A stretch of DNA of 64,000 nt, taken from contig NZ_FRDK01000004.1 in assembly GCF_900143245.1 (NCBI RefSeq), positions 124,001 through 188,000 on the forward strand, written 5' to 3'. The stretch comes from Flavobacterium fryxellicola (GTDB lineage: Bacteria > Bacteroidota > Bacteroidia > Flavobacteriales > Flavobacteriaceae). Below are positions 26,832-35,871 of this stretch, in pieces (positions within the stretch are counted from its first letter, which is position 1; each line of letters opens with the position of its first letter). The notes below the pieces were generated by a model that saw only the letters and a program-made list of their open reading frames with translations, had not been told where the DNA came from and did not search any database. The translations under genes were made by a program, and so were the position numbers.

Positions 26832-27181
26832 GCTATTTTGTATCTTAAATTTTAATTAGAATGCGTATTTGGTACTACTGAAGGTTTTTAAAGCGCTCGT
26901 TTTTAAAAACAGCAACAAGAACAGTAGAAAGGAATATAGTTGTAATACGATGACATTCGGATTTGTTTTGCAGTTAAATACAAAGATATTGAACTATTTT
27001 GAATTATTTCCTTCTAAAACAGAAAGCGATCTTGTTTATGGAGGTACTTTTGTTAAATAAAATAATCAAAGTTGTTCGAATAGGAAAGTGAATCGTATGT
27101 GTATTAAGTTATAATCTACCACAGCAGATTAGTAGCTTTAATGAAAGTATTTTTTTTAAATTAGCTAATAAATACCAATCC
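26832..27181. other. Intergenic region between cysM and the DUF1003 gene
   Basis: 350 bases between divergent genes. A 63-codon frame at 26869-27060 has no recognisable protein features and I treat it as chance. I see no perfect TAnnTTTG box for either gene. Confidence 0.4.
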
Positions 27182-27880
27182 ATGAAAAGTAATTTGACTT
27201 TCGTAAGTGATATTTCTAAGAAAGAATTCCCACTTGCTGATAAAGTTTCGGCAAAAAAAATCCGAAATCCGATATTGGCACTTATAGAAAATGATTTTCC
27301 TGATTTTGATAAAACTAAATTTTTAGCAATTGAGGAGCTGAATATGTACCGGGAGAAATATATTTCAAATTATTTGCTGGTTGAAATAGGAGAGTTGTCC
27401 AATCTTGAAGCTAAGGTTATTGATTCTTTGAGCGAAGACAAATTATTGGTAAGTGGCGTTGAAGATGAATTGGGTGCTCGAACAGTGGGTCAAAAAGTGG
27501 CAGATCAAGTGGCAGGTTTTGGCGGAAGCTGGAAATTTATTATTCTTTTTGGAGTATTTATCATGCTTTGGATTTTAGCAAATATTTATATTTTGCTGAA
27601 TAAAGGGTTTGATCCCTATCCCTTTATTTTATTGAATTTAATTTTATCTTGTTTGGCTGCACTTCAAGCTCCCGTAATTATGATGAGCCAGAATCGTCAG
27701 GAAGAAAAGGACCGGGAAAGAGCCAAAAAAGATTATATGATTAATCTCAAATCAGAACTTGAAATCCGAATGCTTCATGAAAAACTAGATCATTTGATAA
27801 TGCATCAGCAAGAAGAATTGATAGAAATTCAGAAAGTCCAAATCGAAATGATGAATGATATACTGTCAAGAATTAAATAA
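27182..27880 (+). CDS. DUF1003 domain membrane protein
   Basis: A 232-residue protein with the DUF1003 signature: GSWKFIILFGVFIMLWILANIY and NLILSCLAALQAPVIMMSQNRQ (two membrane helices at about 119-140 and 155-178), followed by a charged helical tail (EEKDRERAKKDYMINLKSE and a coiled-coil-like end). The N-terminal 100 residues are cytoplasmic and acidic. The family is widespread and uncharacterised. The gene is transcribed alone, convergent with the DUF2752 gene only 24 bases away. Confidence 0.88.
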   Translation: MKSNLTFVSDISKKEFPLADKVSAKKIRNPILALIENDFPDFDKTKFLAIEELNMYREKYISNYLLVEIGELSNLEAKVIDSLSEDKLLVSGVEDELGARTVGQKVADQVAGFGGSWKFIILFGVFIMLWILANIYILLNKGFDPYPFILLNLILSCLAALQAPVIMMSQNRQEEKDRERAKKDYMINLKSELEIRMLHEKLDHLIMHQQEELIEIQKVQIEMMNDILSRIK

Positions 27881-27904
27881 TTTTTTGAAAGGGGATAGTC
27901 AGAA

Positions 27905-28192
27905 TTAAAGCGAATAATAGTGTTTGAAAAAATAACCAGCAATCATAAAAACACCATTTAAGATAGCGGAGGTAATAATCCATTTTCTGTAATTTCTATT
28001 TTTGTCAATCAAATTTAAACCAACAATTCCCAGAAATAATAAGGTCGTGAAAAGGGCTGGATACATCTTGAAAGCGCCGTAAAAATCACCTTCTACAAAC
28101 AGTAAAAAACCCCGCTGAAAACCACAGCCCAAACACTCAATCCCAAAGAGGGTTTTGCTTAAACACGGGAGCATATATTTTTCTAAATCCAA
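27905..28192 (-). CDS. DUF2752 family membrane protein
   Basis: A protein of 89-95 residues with the DUF2752 signature: FGIECLGCGFQRGF (paired cysteines CxxC, then R) between a short N-terminus and two or three hydrophobic helices (LFTTLLFLGIVGLNLI, WIITSAILNGVFMIAGYFF). The family is found across Bacteroidota and Actinobacteria with no known activity. Two starts are possible: an in-frame TTG at 28192 giving DLEKYMLPC, or the ATG at 28174 giving MLPCLSK. I list the longer one because family members often begin with a few residues before the YM-PC phrase. Confidence 0.8.
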   Translation of the reverse strand: MDLEKYMLPCLSKTLFGIECLGCGFQRGFLLFVEGDFYGAFKMYPALFTTLLFLGIVGLNLIDKNRNYRKWIITSAILNGVFMIAGYFFKHYYSL

Positions 28193-28265
28193 AGGTTTTA
28201 TTTTTTACAATTTTACAAAAAAATAACTAACGTTTGAAAAAATAAGTAGGTAATTTTAAATTCAT

Positions 28266-28273
28266 TACTTTTG
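28266..28273 (+). promoter_or_regulatory. Putative -7 box for the small membrane protein / Smr pair
   Basis: TACTTTTG matches TAnnTTTG and lies 20 bases before the ATG at 28293. Confidence 0.5.
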
Positions 28274-28292
28274 GAATCTGATATTCTAAAAG

Positions 28293-28475
28293 ATGAAGAA
28301 GTTTATAATTCCCATAATGATTGTTGCCATCATTGTTGCTTTGTACGAGCAAGTCAGTGCAGAAAAAAATGTGTACATCATGGTTGTTGCTATTGTGATT
28401 TTCATGATGGGAATGATGCAATTGAGTGCCAAAACACCTAGTAAAAATCAAGATAAAGAAGATGAAAATGTTTAA
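28293..28475 (+). CDS. Small membrane protein, unknown, coupled to the Smr gene
   Basis: A 60-residue protein, mostly two hydrophobic stretches (residues 3-18, KFIIPIMIVAIIVALY, and 28-46, VYIMVVAIVIFMMGMM) with a charged tail (KTPSKNQDKEDENV). Its last 14 bases overlap the start of the Smr-domain gene in another frame, which supports it being real and translationally coupled. No family is recognised. Confidence 0.7.
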   Translation: MKKFIIPIMIVAIIVALYEQVSAEKNVYIMVVAIVIFMMGMMQLSAKTPSKNQDKEDENV

Positions 28476-29019
28476 CAAAGGAGATAAAGTTTCAGTACTT
28501 GATGAAGCTATTGATGGCGTCGTATTGTCCATGAATGGAGACCAAGTTACCATCGAAACAGCAGATGGATTTATGATGACATTTTTTGTCAAGGAACTAC
28601 TTAAAGTACAAGATAACAGTAATTTAATGGATTCAATTAGAAGAGTAAATGTAAGTGAAGTTTCCAAAGAAAAAGAGATCCCAAAAGCGCGAAGTTTTGT
28701 AAAAGAAAAAAAATCCAAGCATGAAATTCCGGCACCAGAGTTTGATTTACACATCGAAAAACTAGTGCCTAATAAACGGGGAATGTCAAACTATGATATT
28801 CTAACGTTGCAGACAGAAACGGCAAAACGGCACATAGAATTTGCTATTAGGAATCGGATTCCTAAGATTGTTTTTATACATGGTGTTGGTGAAGGAGTCT
28901 TAAAAGCAGAACTGGATTTCTTACTCGGTCGTTATGATAATATTGCTTTTGCGGAAGGTAATTATCAAAAATATGGACAAGGAGCTACAGAAGTTTTTAT
29001 AAAACAAAGTGCGATGTAA
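28462..29019 (+). CDS. Smr-domain protein with DUF2027-type N-terminus
   Basis: About 185 residues from the ATG at 28462 (KMFNKGDKVSVLDEA). An earlier frame extension lies inside the upstream gene. Residues 1-60 form a small beta-barrel (GDKVSVLDEAIDGVVLSM, then a TADGFMMTF strand), as in DUF2027 proteins. The C-terminal third is the Smr nuclease-like domain: FDLHIEKL with the conserved DxH, IVFIHGVGEGVLKAEL (HGxG motif), and a final QGATEVFI strand. In MutS2 the Smr domain cuts or binds DNA/RNA, and in stand-alone Smr proteins it is linked to ribosome rescue. The terminator downstream ends the unit. Confidence 0.88.
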   Translation: MKMFNKGDKVSVLDEAIDGVVLSMNGDQVTIETADGFMMTFFVKELLKVQDNSNLMDSIRRVNVSEVSKEKEIPKARSFVKEKKSKHEIPAPEFDLHIEKLVPNKRGMSNYDILTLQTETAKRHIEFAIRNRIPKIVFIHGVGEGVLKAELDFLLGRYDNIAFAEGNYQKYGQGATEVFIKQSAM

Positions 29020-29046
29020 TTCCTTTTTTGGGTACTGCAAATCGAA

Positions 29047-29107
29047 AAAAAATCCCGATTTCAAGTCTGTTTTCTAATGGAAAGTGACTTTAAATCGGGA
29101 TTTTTGT
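29047..29107. terminator. Terminator between Smr gene and lipoprotein gene
   Basis: AAAATCCCGATTT (29049-29061) pairs perfectly with AAATCGGGATTTT (29092-29104) around a 30-base loop. A and T runs lie on both sides, so it can act on both convergent transcripts. Confidence 0.75.
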
Positions 29108-29157
29108 TGGTCAAAAAAACGATAGATTTGGACGTTTAATTTATATATAATGCAACA

Positions 29158-30102
29158 TTAATTGGTAGTCAATAATTCACCGTAAACATAATTGTCACCC
29201 AAAAGAAAATCGCTGTTTCCTTTCTTCATTTTTACATTTTTAAGGATTACAGTATGTTTAAAACCGTTTCCAAAACTGGTAGTTGTCACTTCAATCCTCC
29301 CACTGCTATTTGCAACTCCAGCCACTGCAGTCCATTCTTCAAGAACTACAGGAGTCGCTGGATAAGTGGTATTGCAAAAGTAATCATCCGTCAACAAACC
29401 GGAGAATAATCTATAGGTAAGTTTGTTTTTAGTGTCACTAATTAAGCCACTTCTTGGCGTATTTATTGGAGTGGCTACATTGACAATCAAAGTGGGATCA
29501 ATATCTAGAATCAGCGCTTCGCTACTATTTTTATCATAAAGTTGTTTAGAATTGGGACATTGCTTTAACACTTTGGTAAAAGCAAAAGGCAATACAGTCG
29601 TGCTCAGGATGTAGTCACCAAAGGCAAAAGTTTCATAAACTTGGATACCGTTTCCTTTATCAAAAGTGATGTTTTTAAAGGTAATATTGTGATTATAACC
29701 CGTAATTTTAGAACTGTTCTCCGTTTCATTTCTAGTTTTAATGGCAGTAGTATTTATGACTATTTTTCCGCCTGTAGCCGTCCATTGATCTGTTACTACT
29801 GGAGTTGCTGGAGGGATTGTTTCGCATAATGTAGCAGCAGTTACAGTACCATTATAAAAGCGATAAATTACTCGATTCGTGCTATTAATCTCTAATTCTT
29901 GGATGGAAGTTTCAGCGGGAAACTTGATTCCTGTAGCATCAAAAAGAAGAGCTTCACTGTCTTTTACTTTATAAATGATGGTATTTGAGGCGCATTTTTG
30001 TGCGGCAACATCTTCAAAATTGATGTCTTCTTGAATTAAATTTCCATCGTCGCAACTATTTAAAAATAGGGCAAAAACCAATACACTTAGAACTCTTTTC
30101 AT
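29158..30102 (-). CDS. Predicted lipoprotein with an internal duplication, unknown function
   Basis: A 314-residue protein with a lipoprotein signal (KRVLSVLVFALFLNSC, lipidated Cys17). The mature part consists of two related halves of about 130 residues: residues 38-170 and 185-314 share the phrases SEALLFDAT/SEALILDID, VIYRFYNGT/LTYRLFSGL, TPVVTDQWTA/TPVVLEEWTA, then NITFKNITFDKGNG/VILKNVKMKKGNS. It is all-beta in pattern. It is likely surface or periplasm facing. I know of no function. A TATTTTTG box lies 18 bases upstream of the ATG on the minus strand. Confidence 0.78.
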   Translation of the reverse strand: MKRVLSVLVFALFLNSCDDGNLIQEDINFEDVAAQKCASNTIIYKVKDSEALLFDATGIKFPAETSIQELEINSTNRVIYRFYNGTVTAATLCETIPPATPVVTDQWTATGGKIVINTTAIKTRNETENSSKITGYNHNITFKNITFDKGNGIQVYETFAFGDYILSTTVLPFAFTKVLKQCPNSKQLYDKNSSEALILDIDPTLIVNVATPINTPRSGLISDTKNKLTYRLFSGLLTDDYFCNTTYPATPVVLEEWTAVAGVANSSGRIEVTTTSFGNGFKHTVILKNVKMKKGNSDFLLGDNYVYGELLTTN

Positions 30103-30119
30103 TTTTATAAAATTTCTAA

Positions 30120-30127
30120 CAAAAATA
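30120..30127 (-). promoter_or_regulatory. Putative -7 box for the duplicated lipoprotein gene
   Basis: Reads TATTTTTG on the minus strand, 17 bases before the ATG at 30102. Confidence 0.5.
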
Positions 30128-30280
30128 GAATTTTTAATTTATACCAAATACAATACCACTTAAAAATAGCATATTTAACAACATATTGTGTTTTTTGATT
30201 TCCAGAGATAGGGAATAAATTCACTATTTTCTTTTCAATTTTGGATTGAATTGTACTCTTCTAAAGCGGATAGAAATCAG

Positions 30281-30288
30281 TATATTTG
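30281..30288 (+). promoter_or_regulatory. Putative -7 box for the RarD-like gene
   Basis: TATATTTG, a perfect consensus match, lies 19 bases before the ATG at 30308 and downstream of the in-frame TTG at 30251. It therefore sets the start of the gene. Confidence 0.65.
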
Positions 30289-30307
30289 TACCCATATAAG
30301 ATGGTTC

Positions 30308-31228
30308 ATGAGACTTAATAAATATTATTCGGCGGCGTTTTTAGCTTTTTTTGTTTGGGGTTTTTTTAGTTTTGCTTTAAAGCCTTTACATCACTATCCC
30401 TCTTTGGATATTTTGTTTTACCGCGTTTTTTTTAGTGCGATTACAATGGTTCTAATAAATGTAGTTTTTCGAAGAAGAGTAGTACGAGAAAATTGGAATC
30501 ATTTTAAAAGTTGTGCACCCAAACAACAAAAAAGTATTGCTTTGCTAACACTTGGTGGTGGTGTTTTCCTCTCTTCAAACTGGTTTGTGTACATCTATGT
30601 GATGAACCATGTTAGTGTAGGTGCTGCCTCGCTAGCCTATTTGATTTGTCCTATTGTGACGACAGTTTTTGCCTTTCTTATGTTGAAAGAAACATTGAGT
30701 AAATGGCAATGGATTGCTGTAGCTATCAGTTTTTTTAGTTGTATTTTGCTTTCCTTTAATCATTTTCAAGACTTGTTTTACAGCTTAATCACTGCAGCAA
30801 CTTATGCTTTGTATTTAGTGAGTCAGCGAAAAAATAGCGGTATAGATAAATTCCTAAGTCTTACGATTCAGTTGATTTTTACGGCACTTGTACTCTTGCC
30901 TTTTTATCCTAAGTACAGCGGAGCAGTTCCTACTGAAACGCTGTTTTACAGTTGTATGTTTATGATTGTAGTGTTTTTTACGATTATACCGTTGTTTTTA
31001 AATCTTTATGCACTTCAAGGAATTAACTCTTCCTCAGTAGGGATTATGATTTATATTAATCCAATTATTAATTTTTTACTCGCCCTATTTTACTACAATG
31101 AGCACATTAGTTCCCTTCAATTATTGTCTTATTTTCTGATTTTGGTTTCGATCGTGGTATTTAATGAAAAAATACTATTTTCCAAGAAACCGACAGCTAT
31201 GGCAACAGAGGTGGAAGGTTACAAATAA
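30308..31228 (+). CDS. rarD: EamA/RarD-type drug/metabolite transporter
   Basis: About 306 residues with ten hydrophobic helices arranged as two EamA repeats. The RarD-type beginning is clear: KYYSAAFLAFFVWGFFSF and LDILFYRVFFSA, with the SSNWFVYIYVMNHVSVGAASLAY block. I start at ATG 30308 because the promoter box (30281-30288) lies between it and an upstream in-frame TTG. RarD relatives are permeases of the inner membrane; the E. coli name (chloramphenicol-sensitive) does not establish a substrate. The cysteine desulfurase gene follows after 19 bases and is probably co-transcribed. Confidence 0.87.
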   Translation: MRLNKYYSAAFLAFFVWGFFSFALKPLHHYPSLDILFYRVFFSAITMVLINVVFRRRVVRENWNHFKSCAPKQQKSIALLTLGGGVFLSSNWFVYIYVMNHVSVGAASLAYLICPIVTTVFAFLMLKETLSKWQWIAVAISFFSCILLSFNHFQDLFYSLITAATYALYLVSQRKNSGIDKFLSLTIQLIFTALVLLPFYPKYSGAVPTETLFYSCMFMIVVFFTIIPLFLNLYALQGINSSSVGIMIYINPIINFLLALFYYNEHISSLQLLSYFLILVSIVVFNEKILFSKKPTAMATEVEGYK

Positions 31229-31247
31229 TTTTACAATTTTATATAAA

Positions 31248-32372
31248 ATGAAAAAAGTATATCTCGATAACGCTTCTACAACAGCACTTCGTCCAGAAGT
31301 AATACAAGAAATGACCAAGGTGTTAACAGAGGATTATGGAAATCCATCTTCAACACATAGTTTGGGACGTGCTGCAAAAAATATCTTGGAGCTTTCTAGA
31401 AAAGCAATAGCTAAAAATTTAGGTGCTACGGCTCAGGAAATTATCTTTACCTCCTGTGGTACTGAAGCTAATAATTGGATTCTTCGTTCCGCAGTAAAAG
31501 ATTTGAAAGTAAAGCGTATCATTACAAGTAAAATAGAGCATCATGCAGTATTGCATACCGCTTTAGTCTTAGAAAAAGAGTTCGGAATTCAGATTGATTA
31601 TGTGGCGATAAAGCCAAACGGTGAGATTGACATCACTAATTTGGCAGAATTGCTTTCACACGAAACTAAAACATTGGTGAGTTTAATGCACGTAAATAAC
31701 GAAACAGGAACTATTTTAGACTTAGAACGTGTTGGACGTATTTGCAAGGAGCACAGTGCGTTATTTCATTCGGATATGGTGCAGTCAGTTGGTAAAACAG
31801 CCATTGATTTGCAAAAACTATCGGTTGATTTTATCGTGGCTAGCGCACATAAATTTCATGGACCAAAAGGAGTTGGGTTTGCTTTTATTCGAAAAAATTC
31901 AGGATTACAACCCTTATTCTTTGGCGGGGAACAGGAAAAAGGACTGCGTGCTGGAACGGAGGCCTTACATCAAATCGCTGGAATGGCCAAAGCCTTAGAA
32001 TTGTCCTACACTAAGTTAGAAATGGAACGAAGCCATATTTTGCAATTAAAAAACTATCTGATTTTAGAACTTGAAATTGAATTTCCTTCTTTTTCAATTA
32101 ATGGAGGTGCCGATGGATTTTATACTGTTTTGAATATTTTATTGCCTTTTGCGGCGGATAAAACAGCAATGATTCTATTTCACTTGGATATGAAAGGAAT
32201 TGCAGTTTCTAGAGGAAGCGCCTGCCAATCTGGAAGTGTAAAACCTTCTCACGTTTTAGCTGAAATCCTCTCTGATGAGGATTTAAAGAAACCAAGCCTG
32301 CGTATTTCTTTTAGTCATTATAATACACGCGAAGATATTAATTTGCTTATTGATGCTCTGAAAACCATATAG
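31248..32372 (+). CDS. Cysteine desulfurase (NifS/IscS family)
   Basis: A 374-residue PLP enzyme that takes sulfur from cysteine as an enzyme-bound persulfide for iron-sulphur clusters or tRNA thiolation. The PLP lysine is in VASAHKFHGPKGVGF (about residue 202), and the active-site cysteine lies in SRGSACQSGSVKPSHVL (about residue 326), the group I pattern. It starts at ATG 31248 (KKVYLDNASTTALRPEV), the normal family opening; an earlier frame extension lies inside rarD. There is no iscU or sufE next to it, so which sulfur acceptor it serves is open. Confidence 0.9.
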   Translation: MKKVYLDNASTTALRPEVIQEMTKVLTEDYGNPSSTHSLGRAAKNILELSRKAIAKNLGATAQEIIFTSCGTEANNWILRSAVKDLKVKRIITSKIEHHAVLHTALVLEKEFGIQIDYVAIKPNGEIDITNLAELLSHETKTLVSLMHVNNETGTILDLERVGRICKEHSALFHSDMVQSVGKTAIDLQKLSVDFIVASAHKFHGPKGVGFAFIRKNSGLQPLFFGGEQEKGLRAGTEALHQIAGMAKALELSYTKLEMERSHILQLKNYLILELEIEFPSFSINGGADGFYTVLNILLPFAADKTAMILFHLDMKGIAVSRGSACQSGSVKPSHVLAEILSDEDLKKPSLRISFSHYNTREDINLLIDALKTI

Positions 32373-32555
32373 AACTAACTATAAAAATATAAGTTGTAGT
32401 ACTTTTAATTACCAACTGTATAATTTTATGATTTAATAAAAATGGGAAAATTACCATTTTATATTTCCAAAGCAATTGTTCTACAAGAGTTTAATAGGGC
32501 TAATTCAATTGTAAGTAGAGTACTGTTCTTTGCTCATTTGTTCATCTGATTCCAT

Positions 32556-34772
32556 TCAAGCGTATTTTTCCATTATTAAGCGTGCTTTAAAGAAGCATAA
32601 GGTGGATTCAGCACCTTGATTTATATTGATGTGTGTGTCTTCTAAGCCATCATAAGAAGCGCCATTTTCTGGATTATACATGATTTGTTTCAGATGATTG
32701 TTTCCTAGAAACCATATAAAGGCGAGTTTTAATTGATCTTTATATTTTGTATTTTGTGTCAGTTCATAAAAAAAGTCCAAGGCAATAATTGTTGTAGCCA
32801 CTTCGATCGGCTGCTCGCCATAAAATTTTCGTTCATTTTGTTTCTTGAACCAACCTCTGTTTGATATTACTTTCAATTGTCCTTTCATAAAATAATGGGA
32901 GAGTAAAAAATCGAAGGTGATAATTGCAATTTTTTTATACTTCGATTTTTTTGTGACTAAATAGCTGTACATCATGGCTTCAGGTAGTATATTATTAGCA
33001 TAGGTCATATAATCTTCGTACCAGCACCAGTCCTCTGCAGAGTTGATATTGTAATGGCGCAAAAGTTCATCGGCCAGTTTCTCAATGTGATTTTTGATTT
33101 CTTCGTCTTTGTATGTTTCATAGTAGAGGTACAATCCTTTTAGTGCGTAGGCAATAGCTCTTGGAGACTTGAAATTATCAATCTTTTTAATGGCTTTGTC
33201 CCAACATTTTACTGCCCTACAAATCATCTCCAGCGGCAGGCATTGTCTGTGAGAGATAACGGTTCCTAAGCTCCATAAGGCCCTGCCGTTAGCATCTTCA
33301 AGATTTACTTCTCCGTTTTGTTTGGTTAGTTTACCATTGTAATCTTTGTAATTGTCGAACCAGCCATCATTTCGTTGTATTCCTTCTATAAAATTCAAAT
33401 ACGTAAAGGCTAATTTTAAATTTTCATCAGCTGGAAAAGCTTTGTCGTACATGACAATATTAATTAAAGCTCTGGCATTGTCATCTAACGTATATCCAGA
33501 TTCAGGGTCGGGCTGGCTAAATTTTGAAAACTGGAGAATTCCAAAATCGGTGGTCAGTTTTTTGATATGATCTAATCTTATTGGTGGGAAATTAAATCGT
33601 AAATCATCTTCTCGATTTGTTAATAAATCAAATAAAAGTCGGTATTGTATGGCTATATTTTCCCAATTTGTAGCACGAGCCATTGAAAAAGCGTTTTTGC
33701 CCATGGTTATTCTTTGTTCTTCATTTTCAATTAGATAACGTATTGCTTTTTGAAATTCTTCTGGATTATCAAAATTTTTCAACAAAATACCATTGCCGTT
33801 TCCCAAGGACTCAACAGCATGTGGTATAGGAGTTGAAATGACGGCACATCCGCTACTCATGGCATAGGCAAAAGTCCCGCTGACGGTTTGATTTGGATCT
33901 TTGGAACTGAATAAATAAATTTCGGATAGCGTTAAAAATTCGAGTAACTGTTGTAATTTAAGATACTCATTGATGAAAATCACATTGTTATCTAAATGTT
34001 TATCTTTTACAATAGATTGCAGGGTATGACGGTACTTCTCGCCCTCTCTTTTTAAAATTTCTGGATGCGTTTTTCCTATGATTAAATAGATAACTTCGGG
34101 ATGATGCGCCACAATTTCTGGCAATGCATGCAATACGGTTTCTATTCCTTTATTTTCGCTTATTAACCCAAAGGTTGACAAAACAATTTTATCCTTGAAC
34201 CCGTATTTATTTTTAAGTATTTTTTTTTGTTCCCAAAGTACAGTGTGATTGCCATGAGGAATAACCATAATTTTAGAGGATTGACAGTTGTAATATGCGG
34301 CTAAGACTTCTTTCGAATTTTTGGTTAGCACCACGACTTTATCTGATAAATCAGTAATGGCATACACGACTTTTTTTCTTTTCTCATTCGGAGTAGGCAG
34401 AACGGTATGAAAAACGGTTACAATTGGTTTGTTAAGGGCTAATATAAAGGAGAGGATATGATCACCATACTCTCCTTTAAAAAGGCCAAATTCATGCTGA
34501 ATACAAACAAGTCCAATGTCATTGCGTTCATTTATTTTTTCGGCAACCAACCTGTAATGAACTAAGGAGTCAACCGGCAGGACGTAACTAACTTCGTCAG
34601 GATACTGAAATTCTTGTTCTCTGTTTTGCAAAGCACATACTTCAACTGGAAGCGTATCTCCAAAGACGATATTGACAGCATTAGCAATATCATTGGTAAA
34701 AGTAGCTATTCCACATTCTCTAGGCGGATAGGAGCTTACAATTAACATTTTTATTCCTGTCTCGAATTTCAT
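32556..34772 (-). CDS. Glycosyltransferase (GT4-type) fused to an alpha/alpha-toroid-like domain
   Basis: A 738-residue two-part protein. Residues 1-370 form a GT-B glycosyltransferase: an N-terminal SSYPPRECGIATFTNDIA loop, then FGLISENKGIETVLHALPEI and a C-terminal EIYLFSSKDPNQTVSGTFAYAMSSG block with the donor-binding acidic/serine pattern of family GT4. Residues 380-738 are helical and repetitive (DNARALINIVMY, NGRALWSLGTVI, YEDYMTYANNILPEAMMY), like the alpha/alpha barrels of glycan-processing enzymes. It follows the GH130 gene by 12 bases, so the two probably act on the same glycan, perhaps a mannose-containing one. Two starts are possible (34772 or the ATG nine codons in). Confidence 0.85.
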   Translation of the reverse strand: MKFETGIKMLIVSSYPPRECGIATFTNDIANAVNIVFGDTLPVEVCALQNREQEFQYPDEVSYVLPVDSLVHYRLVAEKINERNDIGLVCIQHEFGLFKGEYGDHILSFILALNKPIVTVFHTVLPTPNEKRKKVVYAITDLSDKVVVLTKNSKEVLAAYYNCQSSKIMVIPHGNHTVLWEQKKILKNKYGFKDKIVLSTFGLISENKGIETVLHALPEIVAHHPEVIYLIIGKTHPEILKREGEKYRHTLQSIVKDKHLDNNVIFINEYLKLQQLLEFLTLSEIYLFSSKDPNQTVSGTFAYAMSSGCAVISTPIPHAVESLGNGNGILLKNFDNPEEFQKAIRYLIENEEQRITMGKNAFSMARATNWENIAIQYRLLFDLLTNREDDLRFNFPPIRLDHIKKLTTDFGILQFSKFSQPDPESGYTLDDNARALINIVMYDKAFPADENLKLAFTYLNFIEGIQRNDGWFDNYKDYNGKLTKQNGEVNLEDANGRALWSLGTVISHRQCLPLEMICRAVKCWDKAIKKIDNFKSPRAIAYALKGLYLYYETYKDEEIKNHIEKLADELLRHYNINSAEDWCWYEDYMTYANNILPEAMMYSYLVTKKSKYKKIAIITFDFLLSHYFMKGQLKVISNRGWFKKQNERKFYGEQPIEVATTIIALDFFYELTQNTKYKDQLKLAFIWFLGNNHLKQIMYNPENGASYDGLEDTHININQGAESTLCFFKARLIMEKYA

Positions 34773-34784
34773 AGCAGTTTATTT

Positions 34785-35822
34785 TTAAGGTTGTTTTCTC
34801 AATTCGAGAAGTAATTCATTGATATCTAATTTGGCTACAGCAATATGTTTATCTCCTACACCATAATAAATGTAAAGATCGTTCCCAAATAAAGCATGTC
34901 CGGTGGGGAAGACAACATTGCTGACTTTACCTTCCATTTCCCATTTTTTAGTTGGTGAAAATAGCGGGAAGGGCAGTCTTGAAAGCTCAATTTTAGGATT
35001 GTCCAATTGTAATAAAGCGGCTTTAGCATGGTATGTTTTTCCTTTAGTAGTTTCTTGTACACCATGGTAAATAAGCAACCATCCGTATTCCGTTTCAATA
35101 GGCGGGCCACCTGCTCCGATATAATTAACTTCAAAAATATCTTTTGGATCTAATACAATATAATCAACTAAATTAATAATGTATTCTCTCCAAAATGATT
35201 CGGTTAAGTCCTTCCAATGCTCAAATTCTACGATTTGAATTCCTGGCCAAATGCGGTGTAACAGGACAAACTTTCCATTTATTTTCCTTGGAAATAGGAC
35301 GACATCTTTATCCCTGAGCAACCTGAATTCATCTGACACTAATCCTATTTGTGCAAAAAGATTGTAATATTGGTGGTATTTTGGATTGAGTTTGCTATGA
35401 TCACAACAATTCACATAACTTTCATATTCATTGTAATTGACATGCGGTGTAATAATGCCGTGTTTTTCGAAATGAATCAAATCTTTAGAAGTAGCTAGTG
35501 CTCCCATGGCATTAACGCCGTCATAAGCCGTATACGTAATGTAATAAGTATCTTCAATTTTCACAATGCGGGGATCTTCTACACCGTGTTTTTCATATTC
35601 AAAATCGCGGGTAATTAATGGCTGTTCGTGGCGTTCAACAAGCTTAGTTGGTCCATCTAACTTAGCATAACCTATAGTTGAATAATTGCCATGTTCTGCT
35701 GCTCGGTATAAAACGTGAATTGTATTTCCTTCTTGATAAATGCCAGGATTAAAAACACCGTTATTTTCAAATGGCTTGTCAGTGGGACCCATAATTATGC
35801 CTAATTTTTCTATCGTAACCAT
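34785..35822 (-). CDS. Glycoside hydrolase family 130 protein (mannoside phosphorylase/hydrolase type)
   Basis: A 345-residue five-bladed beta-propeller enzyme of family GH130. Typical features are the N-terminal NNGVFNPG block, VLYRAAEHG, the HGVEDPRIVKIEDTYYITYTAYD segment containing the catalytic-site Glu-Asp-Pro-Arg, and the late GAGGPPIETEYGWLLIYHGV and GVGDKHIAVA strands. GH130 enzymes phosphorolyse or hydrolyse beta-1,2- or beta-1,4-mannosides. No signal peptide is seen, so it is cytoplasmic. It lies between mlaD (49 bases upstream) and the glycosyltransferase (12 bases downstream). The substrate is inferred from the family only. Confidence 0.88.
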   Translation of the reverse strand: MVTIEKLGIIMGPTDKPFENNGVFNPGIYQEGNTIHVLYRAAEHGNYSTIGYAKLDGPTKLVERHEQPLITRDFEYEKHGVEDPRIVKIEDTYYITYTAYDGVNAMGALATSKDLIHFEKHGIITPHVNYNEYESYVNCCDHSKLNPKYHQYYNLFAQIGLVSDEFRLLRDKDVVLFPRKINGKFVLLHRIWPGIQIVEFEHWKDLTESFWREYIINLVDYIVLDPKDIFEVNYIGAGGPPIETEYGWLLIYHGVQETTKGKTYHAKAALLQLDNPKIELSRLPFPLFSPTKKWEMEGKVSNVVFPTGHALFGNDLYIYYGVGDKHIAVAKLDINELLLELRKQP

Positions 35823-35871
35823 GCTTCAATCGTCTTTTATAGCGTTTAAAAATTAAATTCTTATGTAAAAT

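Noticed and set aside
26869..27060. 63-codon frame upstream of the DUF1003 gene
   Set aside because: No ribosome binding site, no promoter box, and composition typical of chance frames.
30251..30307. TTG start extending the RarD-like protein by 19 residues
   Set aside because: The promoter box at 30281-30288 lies inside the extension and the extra residues are unlike the family start.
31164..31247. Longer start for the cysteine desulfurase
   Set aside because: The extension overlaps the end of rarD and reads basic, non-conserved residues. The family begins with the ATG before KKVYLDNAS.
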